DNA of 64,000 nucleotides from Clostridia bacterium UC5.1-1D10 (GCA_001304995.1 BBZU01000009.1:1-64000), one strand, 5' to 3'. Numbered from the stretch's first letter, positions 1 through 7,487 are shown. Notes: generated by a model not told the origin, from the sequence alone. Made by a program: numbers and translations.

Positions 1-192
1 AAAAATCATCACTATTCTATTTTGAGCGTTCACAGTGCAGGATTTTTATAAAAAATAACTTCACTACGTTGCTAAGGTATGTTTTTTCTTTCTGGCGAAA
101 GAAAAACCGTTCCGTCATTTTTCATAAAATCCCTCGTGACATTGCGAGCAATGTCAGGTCGGAATTTTATAAACGAAAAATAACTTCACTAC
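1..192. repeat. Structured intergenic repeat, family A, copy 1
   Basis: No gene is visible before the tRNA. The stretch is built from hairpins. There is a perfect 10-bp stem with TGGC loop (83-92/97-106), and a 9-bp stem (137-145/148-156) enclosed by ATAAAAT/ATTTTAT (124-130/164-170). A direct repeat containing AAAAATAACTTCACTAC occurs twice, 125 bp apart (near 52-67 and 177-192). AAAAATC at 1-7 pairs with GATTTTT at 41-47, so the element may extend left of the window. The same architecture and several short exact blocks (CCTCGTGACA, TGTCAGGTCGGAA) recur at 42783-42967. Function unknown. Confidence 0.6.
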
Positions 193-194
193 AT

Positions 195-275
195 GGGTGG
201 ATTCCCGAGCGGCCAAAGGGGGCAGACTGTAAATCTGTTGCGATAGCTTCGAAGGTTCGAATCCTTCTCCGCCCA
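195..275 (+). tRNA. tRNA-Tyr (GTA)
   Basis: A complete cloverleaf is visible. The acceptor stem GGGTGGA pairs with TCCGCCC, the anticodon loop reads CTGTAAA with anticodon GTA, a long class II variable arm is present as expected for bacterial tRNA-Tyr, and the T arm carries GGTTCGAATCC. The discriminator base is A275. CCA is not encoded, so the CCA-adding enzyme must complete it. It reads tyrosine codons UAC and UAU. A terminator follows at once. Confidence 0.95.
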
Positions 276-282
276 CTGATAA

Positions 283-310
283 GACAAGCAGAAATGCTTG
301 TCTTTTTTTT
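283..310 (+). terminator. Rho-independent terminator after tRNA-Tyr
   Basis: Stem GACAAGCA/TGCTTGTC with a GAAA loop is followed by eight T residues. Confidence 0.9.
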
Positions 311-392
311 GTTATATTACAACCAGATTACAAATTGATTGAAGTTGTATTTCAAAATATACAAGTGACTGGAAATTAATCCCACAGTATGA

Positions 393-398
393 TATAAT
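393..398 (+). promoter_or_regulatory. Probable -10 box of the stalk/PepSY gene
   Basis: TATAAT lies about 60 bp before the start codon. The matching -35 position (370-375, TGGAAA) is weak, so the promoter may need an activator or be only moderately strong. Confidence 0.5.
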
Positions 399-458
399 GA
401 TGTCAAATAAATTATATCAAAAAACTAGGAGATGAGTTTGGAAAAGGGGGTCTTGTTT

Positions 459-1952
459 ATGAAGAAACGTTTTGCGATTGTAACGGCAGCAATTTTGGTA
501 GCAACAATGGCAGTACCGACTTTTGGGGCAACAATCCGTACCGCAGATGCACAGCTTCGCTCTGATTTTACCATCGTTGTGGATGGGGACGAAGTGGATT
601 TTAAAACATCCAGCGGCGATGCGGTATATCCTATCCTGTATGAAGGCACAACCTATCTGCCTTTGCGTGCCATTGGCGAATTGATGGGCAAAAATGTAAA
701 CTGGGATGAAAAGAATAAAGTCATCACCATCAGCGGCGAAAGGGATTCCACTTCTTCTAACAAAGACAATCCCTATATTGGCAAAAAAGATATCCGTGTG
801 CAGGAACGCCCTGACTTCACCATTGTAGTGGAAGACGATGAAAAAGAATTCTATTCTGTAACTGGTCAGCGGGTATATCCGATTCTGTACAATGGCAGCA
901 CATACCTGCCTCTGCGTGCTATCGGCGAGATCATGAATAAAGACGTGGTATGGAATAACAGCACAAAGACCATTACCCTCAGCGGTGATTTTACTGTAAC
1001 TGACGCAGACAGTTTTGAAACAGAAAAAGAAGAAATCGCAAAAGGATATATCGGCAGAGAATCCGCGAAAAACATTGCTCTGGGATACAGCAATCTGCTG
1101 GCGAAAGATGTTACCTTCATCCGTGCAGAACTGAATTATGAAGATGGACGTTGGATCTATGACGTGGAATTCTACACCGACAGCAAAGAATATGATTTTG
1201 AAATTGACGCGAAAAACGGCAAAGTCCTGGATCATGACTACGATGTAGACGGCTGGACACGTCCTGAAGAAGATTTCATTGGCAAAGAATCCGCAAAGAA
1301 TATCGCACTGGGATACAGCAATCTGCTGGCGAAAGATGTTACCTTCATCCGCACAGAGCTGAATTATGAAGATGGACGTTGGATCTATGACGTGGAATTC
1401 TACACTGACAAGAAAGAATATGACTTTGAAATCGACGCGACAAATGGCAAAGTTCTGGATCATGACTACGATGTAGACGGCTGGACACGTCCTGAAGAAA
1501 CAAAAGACATCGGCCTGGAAAAAGCAAAAGAAGTTGCTCTGAAAGATGCTGGTCTGAAAGCAAATCAGGTGAAATTTGTCAAAGCGGGCACAGATTATGA
1601 AAACGGCAAAAAATACTACGAAGTAGAGTTTTACAAAGGCAATCGGGAATATGATTACACCATCGATGCGGAAACAGGCAAAATCGTAGAAGTTGACTAT
1701 GATGCAGAATCCTGGAAACCGACAACAAAACCCGAAAGCAAAGTGATCTCCGCAGACGAAGCGAGAAAAATCGCTCTGAAACATGCTGGTGTTTCCTCTT
1801 CCAATGTACGGTATGAAAAAACCGAACTGGATTATGATGACGGCAGACAGAAATATGAAATCGAATTCCGCGTAGGCAATATGGAATACGATTATGAAAT
1901 CGATGCTACAAACGGCAATGTTCTGAAAGCAGAAAAAGATTATGACGATTGA
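459..1952 (+). CDS. Secreted protein with two stalk (copper amine oxidase N-like) domains and four PepSY domains
   Basis: The product of 497 residues begins with a typical signal peptide (about residues 1-24: basic MKKR, hydrophobic core, AFGA-like cleavage region). Two stalk domains follow at about 36-93 and 119-176; each carries YPILY and YLPLRAIGE and ends in a V-W-x-KVITI strand. Four PepSY domains occupy about 198-260, 274-336, 350-412 and 424-497. PepSY domains 1 and 2 are nearly identical at DNA level with a 228-bp period, so this is a recent internal duplication. The start at 459 is preferred over an in-frame ATG at 432 because AAAGGGGG sits 8 bp before it. The family is known from cell-surface proteins of Clostridia; PepSY is linked to protease inhibition. 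The exact role here is unknown. Confidence 0.85.
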   Translation: MKKRFAIVTAAILVATMAVPTFGATIRTADAQLRSDFTIVVDGDEVDFKTSSGDAVYPILYEGTTYLPLRAIGELMGKNVNWDEKNKVITISGERDSTSSNKDNPYIGKKDIRVQERPDFTIVVEDDEKEFYSVTGQRVYPILYNGSTYLPLRAIGEIMNKDVVWNNSTKTITLSGDFTVTDADSFETEKEEIAKGYIGRESAKNIALGYSNLLAKDVTFIRAELNYEDGRWIYDVEFYTDSKEYDFEIDAKNGKVLDHDYDVDGWTRPEEDFIGKESAKNIALGYSNLLAKDVTFIRTELNYEDGRWIYDVEFYTDKKEYDFEIDATNGKVLDHDYDVDGWTRPEETKDIGLEKAKEVALKDAGLKANQVKFVKAGTDYENGKKYYEVEFYKGNREYDYTIDAETGKIVEVDYDAESWKPTTKPESKVISADEARKIALKHAGVSSSNVRYEKTELDYDDGRQKYEIEFRVGNMEYDYEIDATNGNVLKAEKDYDD

Positions 1953-1987
1953 TATTTTCTGAAAGTAAAAATGAGATAGGGAACAGT

Positions 1988-2189
1988 AAAAGGGATTTTC
2001 GAAAGCACCCCTTAAGAAAACATAGTTTTTCTTTTCCCTGATTTCTTAAGGGGAATTGCGACGGCAGTCCTCATAAGAAAACATACCAGATAAAACTTTT
2101 ATAAAAATAAGAAAGCTGAAATTCTTTTATATATAAGAATTTCAGCTTTTTGTTTTCTTATGAGGATGCCCCTAAAGAGAATCCCTTTT
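1988..2189 (+). repeat. Nested palindromic element, family B, copy 1 (also carries a terminator)
   Basis: The outer arms AAAAGGGATT/AATCCCTTTT (1988-1997/2180-2189) enclose two structures. The first is a 12-bp hairpin CCCCTTAAGAAA/TTTCTTAAGGGG (2008-2019/2042-2053). The second is a 15-bp arm pair (2069-2083/2151-2165) that itself holds a 15-bp hairpin (2112-2126/2135-2149) followed by a T-rich run, which would serve as terminator for the upstream gene. The reverse complement of 35823-36033 has the same order of parts with compensating base changes in each stem, and 32710-32838 is a shorter relative. Function unknown. Confidence 0.75.
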
Positions 2190-2198
2190 TGCTGCGTT

Positions 2199-2304
2199 TT
2201 TTCCACAGGGTTGTCCACAAATTCTGTGGATTTTTCCACAGAAAAAAGACTGTTTTCCACAGCATATAGCAAAATGCACACAGAAAGAGGCGTTTTTTTC
2301 CACA
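2199..2304. promoter_or_regulatory. Cluster of six DnaA-box-like 9-mers
   Basis: TTTTCCACA occurs at 2199-2207, 2232-2240, 2253-2261 and 2296-2304, TTGTCCACA at 2211-2219, and AAATCCACA on the minus strand at 2225-2233. The canonical DnaA box is TTATCCACA, so most differ from it by one base. The cluster ends 10 bp before the -35 box of the PadR operon. No dnaA, dnaN or AT-rich unwinding region is nearby, so this is not obviously oriC. It could titrate DnaA or tie the operon to replication, or be a coincidental repeat. Confidence 0.5.
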
Positions 2305-2313
2305 GAATGTCCA

Positions 2314-2348
2314 TTGCGATACCTAGAGGTACAAGGTATAATATACCT
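2314..2348 (+). promoter_or_regulatory. PadR operon promoter overlapped by palindromic operator
   Basis: TTGCGA (2314-2319), a 17-bp spacer and TATAAT (2337-2342) form a good sigma-A promoter. Two inverted repeats cover it: TACCTAGAGGTA (2320-2331) in the spacer and AGGTATAATATACCT (2334-2348) containing the -10 box. Both share the half-site AGGTA/TACCT. Their position suggests autorepression by the PadR protein encoded next. Confidence 0.75.
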
Positions 2349-2379
2349 AGAGAATCTAAGTATAAAGGAGGGAATCAGT

Positions 2380-2742
2380 ATGGCAGTAGATAAAGGATTG
2401 GTAGGCGGCAGTACGGTGTTGATGCTTTTGTCCTTGTTGGCGGAAAAAGATTGTTATGGCTATGAAATCATCAAGGAGATCAGTGCCAGAAGTCAGAATG
2501 TGTTCCAGTTTAAAGAAGGTACACTGTATCCTGTGCTTCATCGCATGGAAAGCCAGAATCTGGTGAAGTCTTATCGTGCCAAAACGGAAAGCGGCAAGGA
2601 ACGGAAGTATTACCGTATTACAGCGACAGGTAAGGCACAGCTTGCAGAGGAAAAGAAGCAGTGGGAAACCTTCTGCGGTTCTGTGGAGCGTGTCATAAGG
2701 GGGAGTGGCTATGCGGGAACCTTGGGAACGGTACTTGAATGA
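2380..2742 (+). CDS. PadR family transcriptional regulator
   Basis: The product has 120 residues, the size of a compact (subfamily 2) PadR. The winged-helix core is plain: a LLAEKDCYGYEIIKEI stretch near the N-terminus, the FKEGTLYPVLHRME recognition region, and the wing KERKYYRIT. The start at 2380 has AAAGGAGGG 8 bp upstream; the longer in-frame start at 2314 lies inside the promoter. PadR proteins are usually repressors that bind palindromes in their own promoter, which fits 2314-2348. The gene overlaps the next one, and the following six genes are in the same direction with tight spacing, so it probably controls the whole HAAS/partner array. Confidence 0.9.
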   Translation: MAVDKGLVGGSTVLMLLSLLAEKDCYGYEIIKEISARSQNVFQFKEGTLYPVLHRMESQNLVKSYRAKTESGKERKYYRITATGKAQLAEEKKQWETFCGSVERVIRGSGYAGTLGTVLE

Positions 2743-3437
2743 TGTGGTTTCCCATGTGCGTTTTGCTTTTGACCGCAGGAAAATCCGGCAGGAATTGGCG
2801 GAACACATGGAGGATCTGTACGAAGACCTGCTTTCTCAGGATATCGACGAGGAGCAGGCGGCAGAACTGACCGTGGACTATATGGGAGACAGTGCAGAAC
2901 TGGGAAAAGAACTGGATAAAGTCCATAACCCTGTTCTGGGATATGTTTGGCTGACATTAGGCATCATTTGCATTGTGGTGGCTGCAAAAACAGCTTTTGG
3001 GCTTCTGGATACAGGTATCGGTATTGCCAAAGGATATTTCGCGGAAGTACGTCCGGCTTCTGCCAGCGAAGTGGTATACACCATTTCTCCTGATGTAGAA
3101 AAAAAGGTTTATGATTATACCTTGTATATCGACAAAATCGTGTATTACGAGGACGGCATGATGGAAGTGGACTATGCCACATGGCGGAACCCTTTTTCCA
3201 GAGATGAATATTGGACTTTTGAAATCCGTGCCTTTCCTTATGTAGGAGAAACACAGTGTTACAATGGGGGAAGGAAGCTATAAAGACGGGCGTTATTATG
3301 GCAAAGGGCAGATCAAACTGAGAGATGTGCCGGAAGAAGCAGACCGCTTGGAAATTCGGGCAAATGCGGATTTGGGCAATGGTTGGGGAGAACCCATTGA
3401 AATTTCCCTGACAGAAGGCAGGGTGATGGCAGAATGA
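2711..3437 (+). CDS. HAAS-domain membrane protein 1 (frameshifted)
   Basis: The N-terminal 75 residues form a HAAS (DUF1700-like) helical domain with HMEDLYEDLL and EEQAAELTVDYMGDS, as often encoded beside PadR. One membrane helix follows (about 76-105), then an outer domain containing VVYTISPDVE and a YYEDGMMEVDY strand. In the current sequence the frame ends at 3283, but the reading continues in another frame to 3437 with an ending (SLTEGRVMAE) identical to HAAS protein 2. Dropping one G from the run at 3266-3270 restores about 242 residues. This may be a sequencing error, a true mutation or a slippery tract. The repaired stop overlaps the next start as ATGA. The start at 2711 follows AAGGGGGAG. 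Confidence 0.75.
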
Positions 3438-4072
3438 AGCGTGGAAAACAGATTTTTATTTTCTTGCTGATTCTATTGCTTTGCGGCGGATATGCTTTTT
3501 GGCGCAGTGGTTTGCATCTGTCACCGGAAGCTGCTATGGCAGCAGAAGAACGGGGGCTGCTGTATGGCCCATCAGATGAAATTTTGCTGACCTATGAGAA
3601 AGAAAACGGGGATTTTGTTTATGTAGGACGCTGGGAAAAAGGGCTTTCTGCGGTTTGTGTAGAGCCAAAATGGGGAAGGTTCTGGAGAACAGCTGATTTG
3701 GAAAGTGGATTTTCCCGCTGCTTACCTATAACGGAAAATATGGGAGCATTTTTGATTGACAGGAGTTATATTGCAGGGCTTTCCTGCCTGCCGGAAGTGA
3801 CAGAGGTTACTTGTTATCTGAATATCTGGTCACAACAGGTTCACGAGGATTTGTTTCTGCAGGAAATTACGATGGAAGTGGCAGAGAATGGCTTCTTTTT
3901 TGGAGAAGTAAATATTTCGGAAAATGAAATTTGGGATGGATGCACTATTGGTTATCTGGAAGGCAGAAACGCGGCAGGAGAAGTTGTGTTTCAAAATGGA
4001 GAAAAGAAAAAACTGACAGCTTATCCCAAGTGTGAGGGCTATATCATAAAAGATTTGGAAAGAGAAACCTGA
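3434..4072 (+). CDS. HAAS-array partner protein 1, single-pass membrane protein
   Basis: The 212-residue product belongs to no family I recognise. An N-terminal basic stretch (MKRGKQ) and one hydrophobic helix (about 7-25) would anchor it or act as an uncleaved signal, placing the rest outside. Motifs shared with the three related partners are LSPEAA, YGPSDEILLTY, VGRWEKGLS, GRFWR, VAENGFFFGE and a C-terminal GYLEGRNAAGEVVF. Its ATG overlaps the repaired stop of HAAS protein 1 (ATGA), which suggests coupled translation and a 1:1 partnership. The function is unknown; a secreted sensor or binding partner is only a guess. Confidence 0.7.
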   Translation: MKRGKQIFIFLLILLLCGGYAFWRSGLHLSPEAAMAAEERGLLYGPSDEILLTYEKENGDFVYVGRWEKGLSAVCVEPKWGRFWRTADLESGFSRCLPITENMGAFLIDRSYIAGLSCLPEVTEVTCYLNIWSQQVHEDLFLQEITMEVAENGFFFGEVNISENEIWDGCTIGYLEGRNAAGEVVFQNGEKKKLTAYPKCEGYIIKDLERET

Positions 4073-4088
4073 GAGCAGGTGATAGAAA

Positions 4089-4757
4089 ATGAAACGAATC
4101 AGACAATGTATTTTGTTTTTGTTGGTGCTGATTCTTTGCGGCGGTCTATGGGTCAGGAGCAACCGACTTTATTTTTCACCGGAAGCTGCCTTTCACGGGG
4201 TAGAACGAGGGCTTCGCTATGGCCCATCGGAAGAAATCCTCCTGACCTATCTCAGAGGAGATGGCAGTCAGATTTATGTGGGAAAGTGGAACCATGGATT
4301 TTCAGTGATTCCGGTGGAACCATATCTGGGGATGTTCTGGCGGATGCCTGCGGAAGTATCCGTGGAAGGATACCGTTCTTTGTATGGGGATGTGGATGCC
4401 ATGCTCACAAAGGAAAATGTGCTGGTGGGGCTTTCTCTGTTGCCAGAAGTTACAGATGTGACCTGTCTGTTTTATTCCATGGCAGATGAAGTGGAGGATT
4501 TGAAGCCTGTAAAGGAAATCACGCTGCCTGTTGCGGAGAATGGTTTTTTCCACGGAAAAATGGACTTTCCCCAGGCAAATGCTGGCATGTTTTATGTGGG
4601 ATATATAGAAGGCAGAACGTCAGCAGGCGAAGTGATATACCGAAAAGGTTTGGACAAAGACGGAAAGGAATATGATGTGGAAGGACATCAGCCGCAGATT
4701 TCTTCTGTTGGCGGCTGGGCATATGAAGATGTAAAAGAACGAAAGGCAAGACCTTAA
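4089..4757 (+). CDS. HAAS-array partner protein 2
   Basis: This 222-residue paralogue of partner 1 follows it after 16 bp without a HAAS gene between them, so one pair is incomplete or has been rearranged. An N-terminal membrane helix (about 7-22, LFLLVLILCGGLWV) is followed by LYFSPEAAF, YGPSEEILLTY, VGKWNHGFS, GMFWR, VAENGFFHGK and GYIEGRTSAGEVIY. It has a longer C-terminal tail than the other copies. The ribosome site is weak (GCAGGTGAT). Role unknown; same suggestion as for partner 1. Confidence 0.7.
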   Translation: MKRIRQCILFLLVLILCGGLWVRSNRLYFSPEAAFHGVERGLRYGPSEEILLTYLRGDGSQIYVGKWNHGFSVIPVEPYLGMFWRMPAEVSVEGYRSLYGDVDAMLTKENVLVGLSLLPEVTDVTCLFYSMADEVEDLKPVKEITLPVAENGFFHGKMDFPQANAGMFYVGYIEGRTSAGEVIYRKGLDKDGKEYDVEGHQPQISSVGGWAYEDVKERKARP

Positions 4758-4769
4758 AGGAGGGAAGTC

Positions 4770-5480
4770 ATGGAGAGAGAAAAATTTGAAATATATATCC
4801 GAGAGGTAACTTCCCATGTGAAATTTCCCTTTGACCGCCGTGCCGTTGCTAAGGAATTGCGGGAGCATATGGAAGATTTATACGAAGACCTGCTTTCCCA
4901 AGATATCGAAGAGGAACAGGCGGCACAGCTGACGGTGGATTATATGGGGGACAGCGAGGAAGTGGGAAAAGAATTGAACGAAGTCCATCATCCCCTTTGG
5001 GGCTGGATTTGGCTGGTGACAAGGTGGATTGCAAGGCTCTGCGTGGTGGTATTGGTTTTATGGGGGCTTATCCAAGGTATTAGTTTTGGAGAAACCTACC
5101 TTCAGCAGATAGAACACAAAAATGGGAATGTGGTTTATACCATTTCACCAGTATTGGAAGCGCAGCTTTATGGCAGCGAGGTGCAGATAGAGGAAATTCG
5201 ATATTACGACGACGGCACTTTGGAATATACCTATACCATCCGCCAGAATCCATGGCTTAGTGGCGGTCTGGGAAGAAGCGGCATTGGTGCGGAAATTTAT
5301 GCAGGAGAAGAAGTTTGCACTGGAGATGGTGGATTGTTTGCCAGCAATTCTCTGTTTTATAAAAAAGGCAGAGAGTGGATATATGATGTGCCGCCAGAAG
5401 CGGACAGGATTATATTTTTCTTAGGATATGAAAAAGAAGTTGAGGTTTCCCTGACAGAAGGGCGGGTGATGGCAGAATGA
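4770..5480 (+). CDS. HAAS-domain membrane protein 2
   Basis: The intact 236-residue copy serves as reference for the frameshifted first one. It has a HAAS domain (about 1-75, with LLSQDIEEEQAAQLTVDY), a membrane helix (about 78-105), then an outer domain with VVYTISPVLE and a YYDDGTLEYTYTI strand, ending SLTEGRVMAE. A strong AAAGGAGGG lies before the ATG. The HAAS portion is nearly the same as in copies 1 and 3, while the outer portion has drifted strongly. The stop overlaps the next start (ATGA), again pairing it with a partner protein. HAAS is thought to be a cytosolic signalling helical module; what it signals here is unknown. Confidence 0.8.
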   Translation: MEREKFEIYIREVTSHVKFPFDRRAVAKELREHMEDLYEDLLSQDIEEEQAAQLTVDYMGDSEEVGKELNEVHHPLWGWIWLVTRWIARLCVVVLVLWGLIQGISFGETYLQQIEHKNGNVVYTISPVLEAQLYGSEVQIEEIRYYDDGTLEYTYTIRQNPWLSGGLGRSGIGAEIYAGEEVCTGDGGLFASNSLFYKKGREWIYDVPPEADRIIFFLGYEKEVEVSLTEGRVMAE

Positions 5481-6034
5481 AACGGAAAAAGCAGATTGTA
5501 AGAAATATCATTCTGATTGCGTTGACGGCTTTGCTGTTTTTGTGGCAAGGAGGCTATCACCTAACACTGGAAGCTGTTTTTCGCAGTGCGGAAAAAGCAG
5601 AGTGGCTGGGACCTGCGGCAGAGGTCATAGAAGTTGGTCAGCGGGATGATGGCTGTCTGTGTTTGGCAGGGATGGAGGAAAAGGGATTTTATATGGTATC
5701 GGCAAAGCCAATTCTGGGGATTTTCTGGAAGCATACCAATGAACACTGGGATGGTTATTTTCCGGTGAAAGTAAAGACAAGAGCATGGGTTTCAGAGGAC
5801 ATTATCGTGGGGCAGACAAGGGAAACGGATGCTGTGGAAGTAGCCTGTGTTTTGGAAGGTTGGAACATTGAGAAAAATGACTGGCAGGACGTTGGACGGT
5901 ATACCATTCCTGTGGGGGAAAATGGATTTTTCAGTATGACATTGGGTTCTGATACAGCAGAAACAATAGATTGTGTGGTGAAAGAGGTCATTTGTAAAAA
6001 TGCCGCCGGAGAAGTGATAGGAAAAGACAGCTAG
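5477..6034 (+). CDS. HAAS-array partner protein 3
   Basis: The 185-residue product is shorter than partners 1 and 2. After MKRKKQ comes a hydrophobic helix (about 7-24), then YHLTLEAVF in place of LSPEAAF, LGPAAEVIEV in place of YGPSEEIL, GIFWK, and VGENGFFSMT with a closing CKNAAGEVIG. It is the most diverged member but keeps the same motif order. It begins inside the stop of HAAS protein 2 (ATGA). Confidence 0.65.
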   Translation: MKRKKQIVRNIILIALTALLFLWQGGYHLTLEAVFRSAEKAEWLGPAAEVIEVGQRDDGCLCLAGMEEKGFYMVSAKPILGIFWKHTNEHWDGYFPVKVKTRAWVSEDIIVGQTRETDAVEVACVLEGWNIEKNDWQDVGRYTIPVGENGFFSMTLGSDTAETIDCVVKEVICKNAAGEVIGKDS

Positions 6035-6062
6035 TAGGCGTAAGACAGAAAGGGGAAATGAC

Positions 6063-6818
6063 ATGGCTAAGGAACTATTTGAAAATTACATCAAAGCGGT
6101 GACTTCCCATGTCAAATTCCGCTTTGACCGTTATGACATCGGGCAGGAATTGCGGGAGCACATGGAGGATTTATACGAAGACTTGCTTTCGCAGGACATT
6201 GACGAGGAACAGGCGGCACAGCTGACGGTGGATTATATGGGGGATAGCGAGGAGCTGGGGAAAGAACTGAACGAAGCCCATAATCCTGTTTTGGGGTACG
6301 TGTGGCTGTGGGTACGAAGGATGTTTATACTGATTTTTATTGCCTTTGGTCTGCCTGTGATTTCCGTGGGTGGATGCCGTGCCATTGGTACGGGATATGG
6401 AGCTGTGGACCGGTTTTTTACGGAACTATATGAAGAAACACCGGAGAATCTGGTCTATACCGTGGAAGTGAATCGACAGGTAAAAGTAGATGATATGGTC
6501 GTGGGTGTGGAAGAACTCCGGTATTATCAAAATGGCGATATGGAATTAAAGTACATTACCTATCAGGAACTGTTTTCTACAGCATTGACTGGAACCTTTG
6601 ACTTTTATGACTGCTATCTGACAGACGGAGAAATTTATACCAGCCAATTTCGCCCCCGTGATACACAGATTGAAGTTAGCGGAATTTATTACGAAGCGGG
6701 CAGCATAACTTATCCAGGTTTTCCAGCTGACGCAAAAGAGGGCCATTTTATTTATGACAGGGAAGGACGTCAATTTGACATGGAAATTCCCCTGCTCCAA
6801 AAGGAGGAAGACCTATGA
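6063..6818 (+). CDS. HAAS-domain membrane protein 3
   Basis: The 251-residue product has the same plan: HAAS domain (about 1-75, LLSQDIDEEQAAQLTVDY), membrane helix (about 79-103), and an outer domain with LVYTVEVNRQ, ELRYYQNGDMELKYITY and a unique C-terminus that lacks the SLTEGRVMAE ending of copies 1 and 2. AAAGGGGAAATGAC supplies the ribosome site. Its stop overlaps the start of partner 4. The DNA of the HAAS part is much closer to copies 1 and 2 than the rest is. Confidence 0.8.
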   Translation: MAKELFENYIKAVTSHVKFRFDRYDIGQELREHMEDLYEDLLSQDIDEEQAAQLTVDYMGDSEELGKELNEAHNPVLGYVWLWVRRMFILIFIAFGLPVISVGGCRAIGTGYGAVDRFFTELYEETPENLVYTVEVNRQVKVDDMVVGVEELRYYQNGDMELKYITYQELFSTALTGTFDFYDCYLTDGEIYTSQFRPRDTQIEVSGIYYEAGSITYPGFPADAKEGHFIYDREGRQFDMEIPLLQKEEDL

Positions 6819-7381
6819 AACGGAAAAAACAGATTCTTTTGTATTTGCTGCTGATGGCAATTTGTGTGGGTGGGTCTATGAAATTATTTGATTACAGGCT
6901 GACACCCCATCAATATTTTGCCGCTGAGGAAAAGTATCAACATGTTGGACCGTCAGAGGAAATCCTATTGGAAGGGGAAGGCGCTGAAGGTACATATTTC
7001 ATACTGGGAAAATGGGGACAGAATCTGAATTATTGTGTCATGGAACGCCACATGGGGATTTTCTGGGGCAGCAGAAGCGGCGGACATTATGTTTTGCCAG
7101 AGGATGACAGACTGCGTTTGCCGCCCCTTTGGGGAGAGTATCAGAGTGATATGGACGTACTCTATGGTATCTGTCAGGTAGATGGTGTGACACAAGTACA
7201 GTATACCTTGAGCAGACTGGAAAACAACGAAGTGTACTATGAGGGAACGCTGCCGGTGCGGGAGGATGGCTATTTTTATGGAAATCATATACTGGAAGAA
7301 TATCAGAAAAATCAGTATGGAATATCATCTATGATCGGGACAGATGCGCAGGGTAACGTTTTGGCAGAGTATACATGGTAA
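6815..7381 (+). CDS. HAAS-array partner protein 4
   Basis: The 188-residue product closes the array. After MKRKKQ and a hydrophobic helix (about 7-23) it has YRLTPHQYF, VGPSEEILLEG, GIFWG, VREDGYFYGN and a C-terminal IGTDAQGNVL, which line up with the other partners' motifs. The start overlaps the HAAS 3 stop and has GGAGGAAG upstream. A terminator follows directly, so the PadR operon probably ends here. No known family recognised. Confidence 0.65.
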   Translation: MKRKKQILLYLLLMAICVGGSMKLFDYRLTPHQYFAAEEKYQHVGPSEEILLEGEGAEGTYFILGKWGQNLNYCVMERHMGIFWGSRSGGHYVLPEDDRLRLPPLWGEYQSDMDVLYGICQVDGVTQVQYTLSRLENNEVYYEGTLPVREDGYFYGNHILEEYQKNQYGISSMIGTDAQGNVLAEYTW

Positions 7382-7382
7382 G

Positions 7383-7414
7383 AGGGGAATGAAAAAGGCA
7401 GATTCCCCTTTTTT
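7383..7414 (+). terminator. Terminator of the PadR/HAAS array
   Basis: Stem AGGGGAAT/ATTCCCCT (7383-7390/7402-7409) is followed by a run of six T. Confidence 0.85.
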
Positions 7415-7487
7415 GCCGGAAATTACAGTTTTTTTGGCTATGATTTGAGGTGAGAAAAACTTCTTCAAAAAAATTTGGGAAAAACCG

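Noticed and set aside
69-338. An 89-codon frame covering the tRNA-Tyr gene.
   Set aside because: It runs through the tRNA and the hairpins, has no ribosome site and resembles no protein.
2199-2304. The DnaA-box cluster as the chromosomal origin oriC.
   Set aside because: No dnaA, dnaN, rpmH or gyr genes are near and no AT-rich unwinding element is evident; the stretch leads straight into a promoter.
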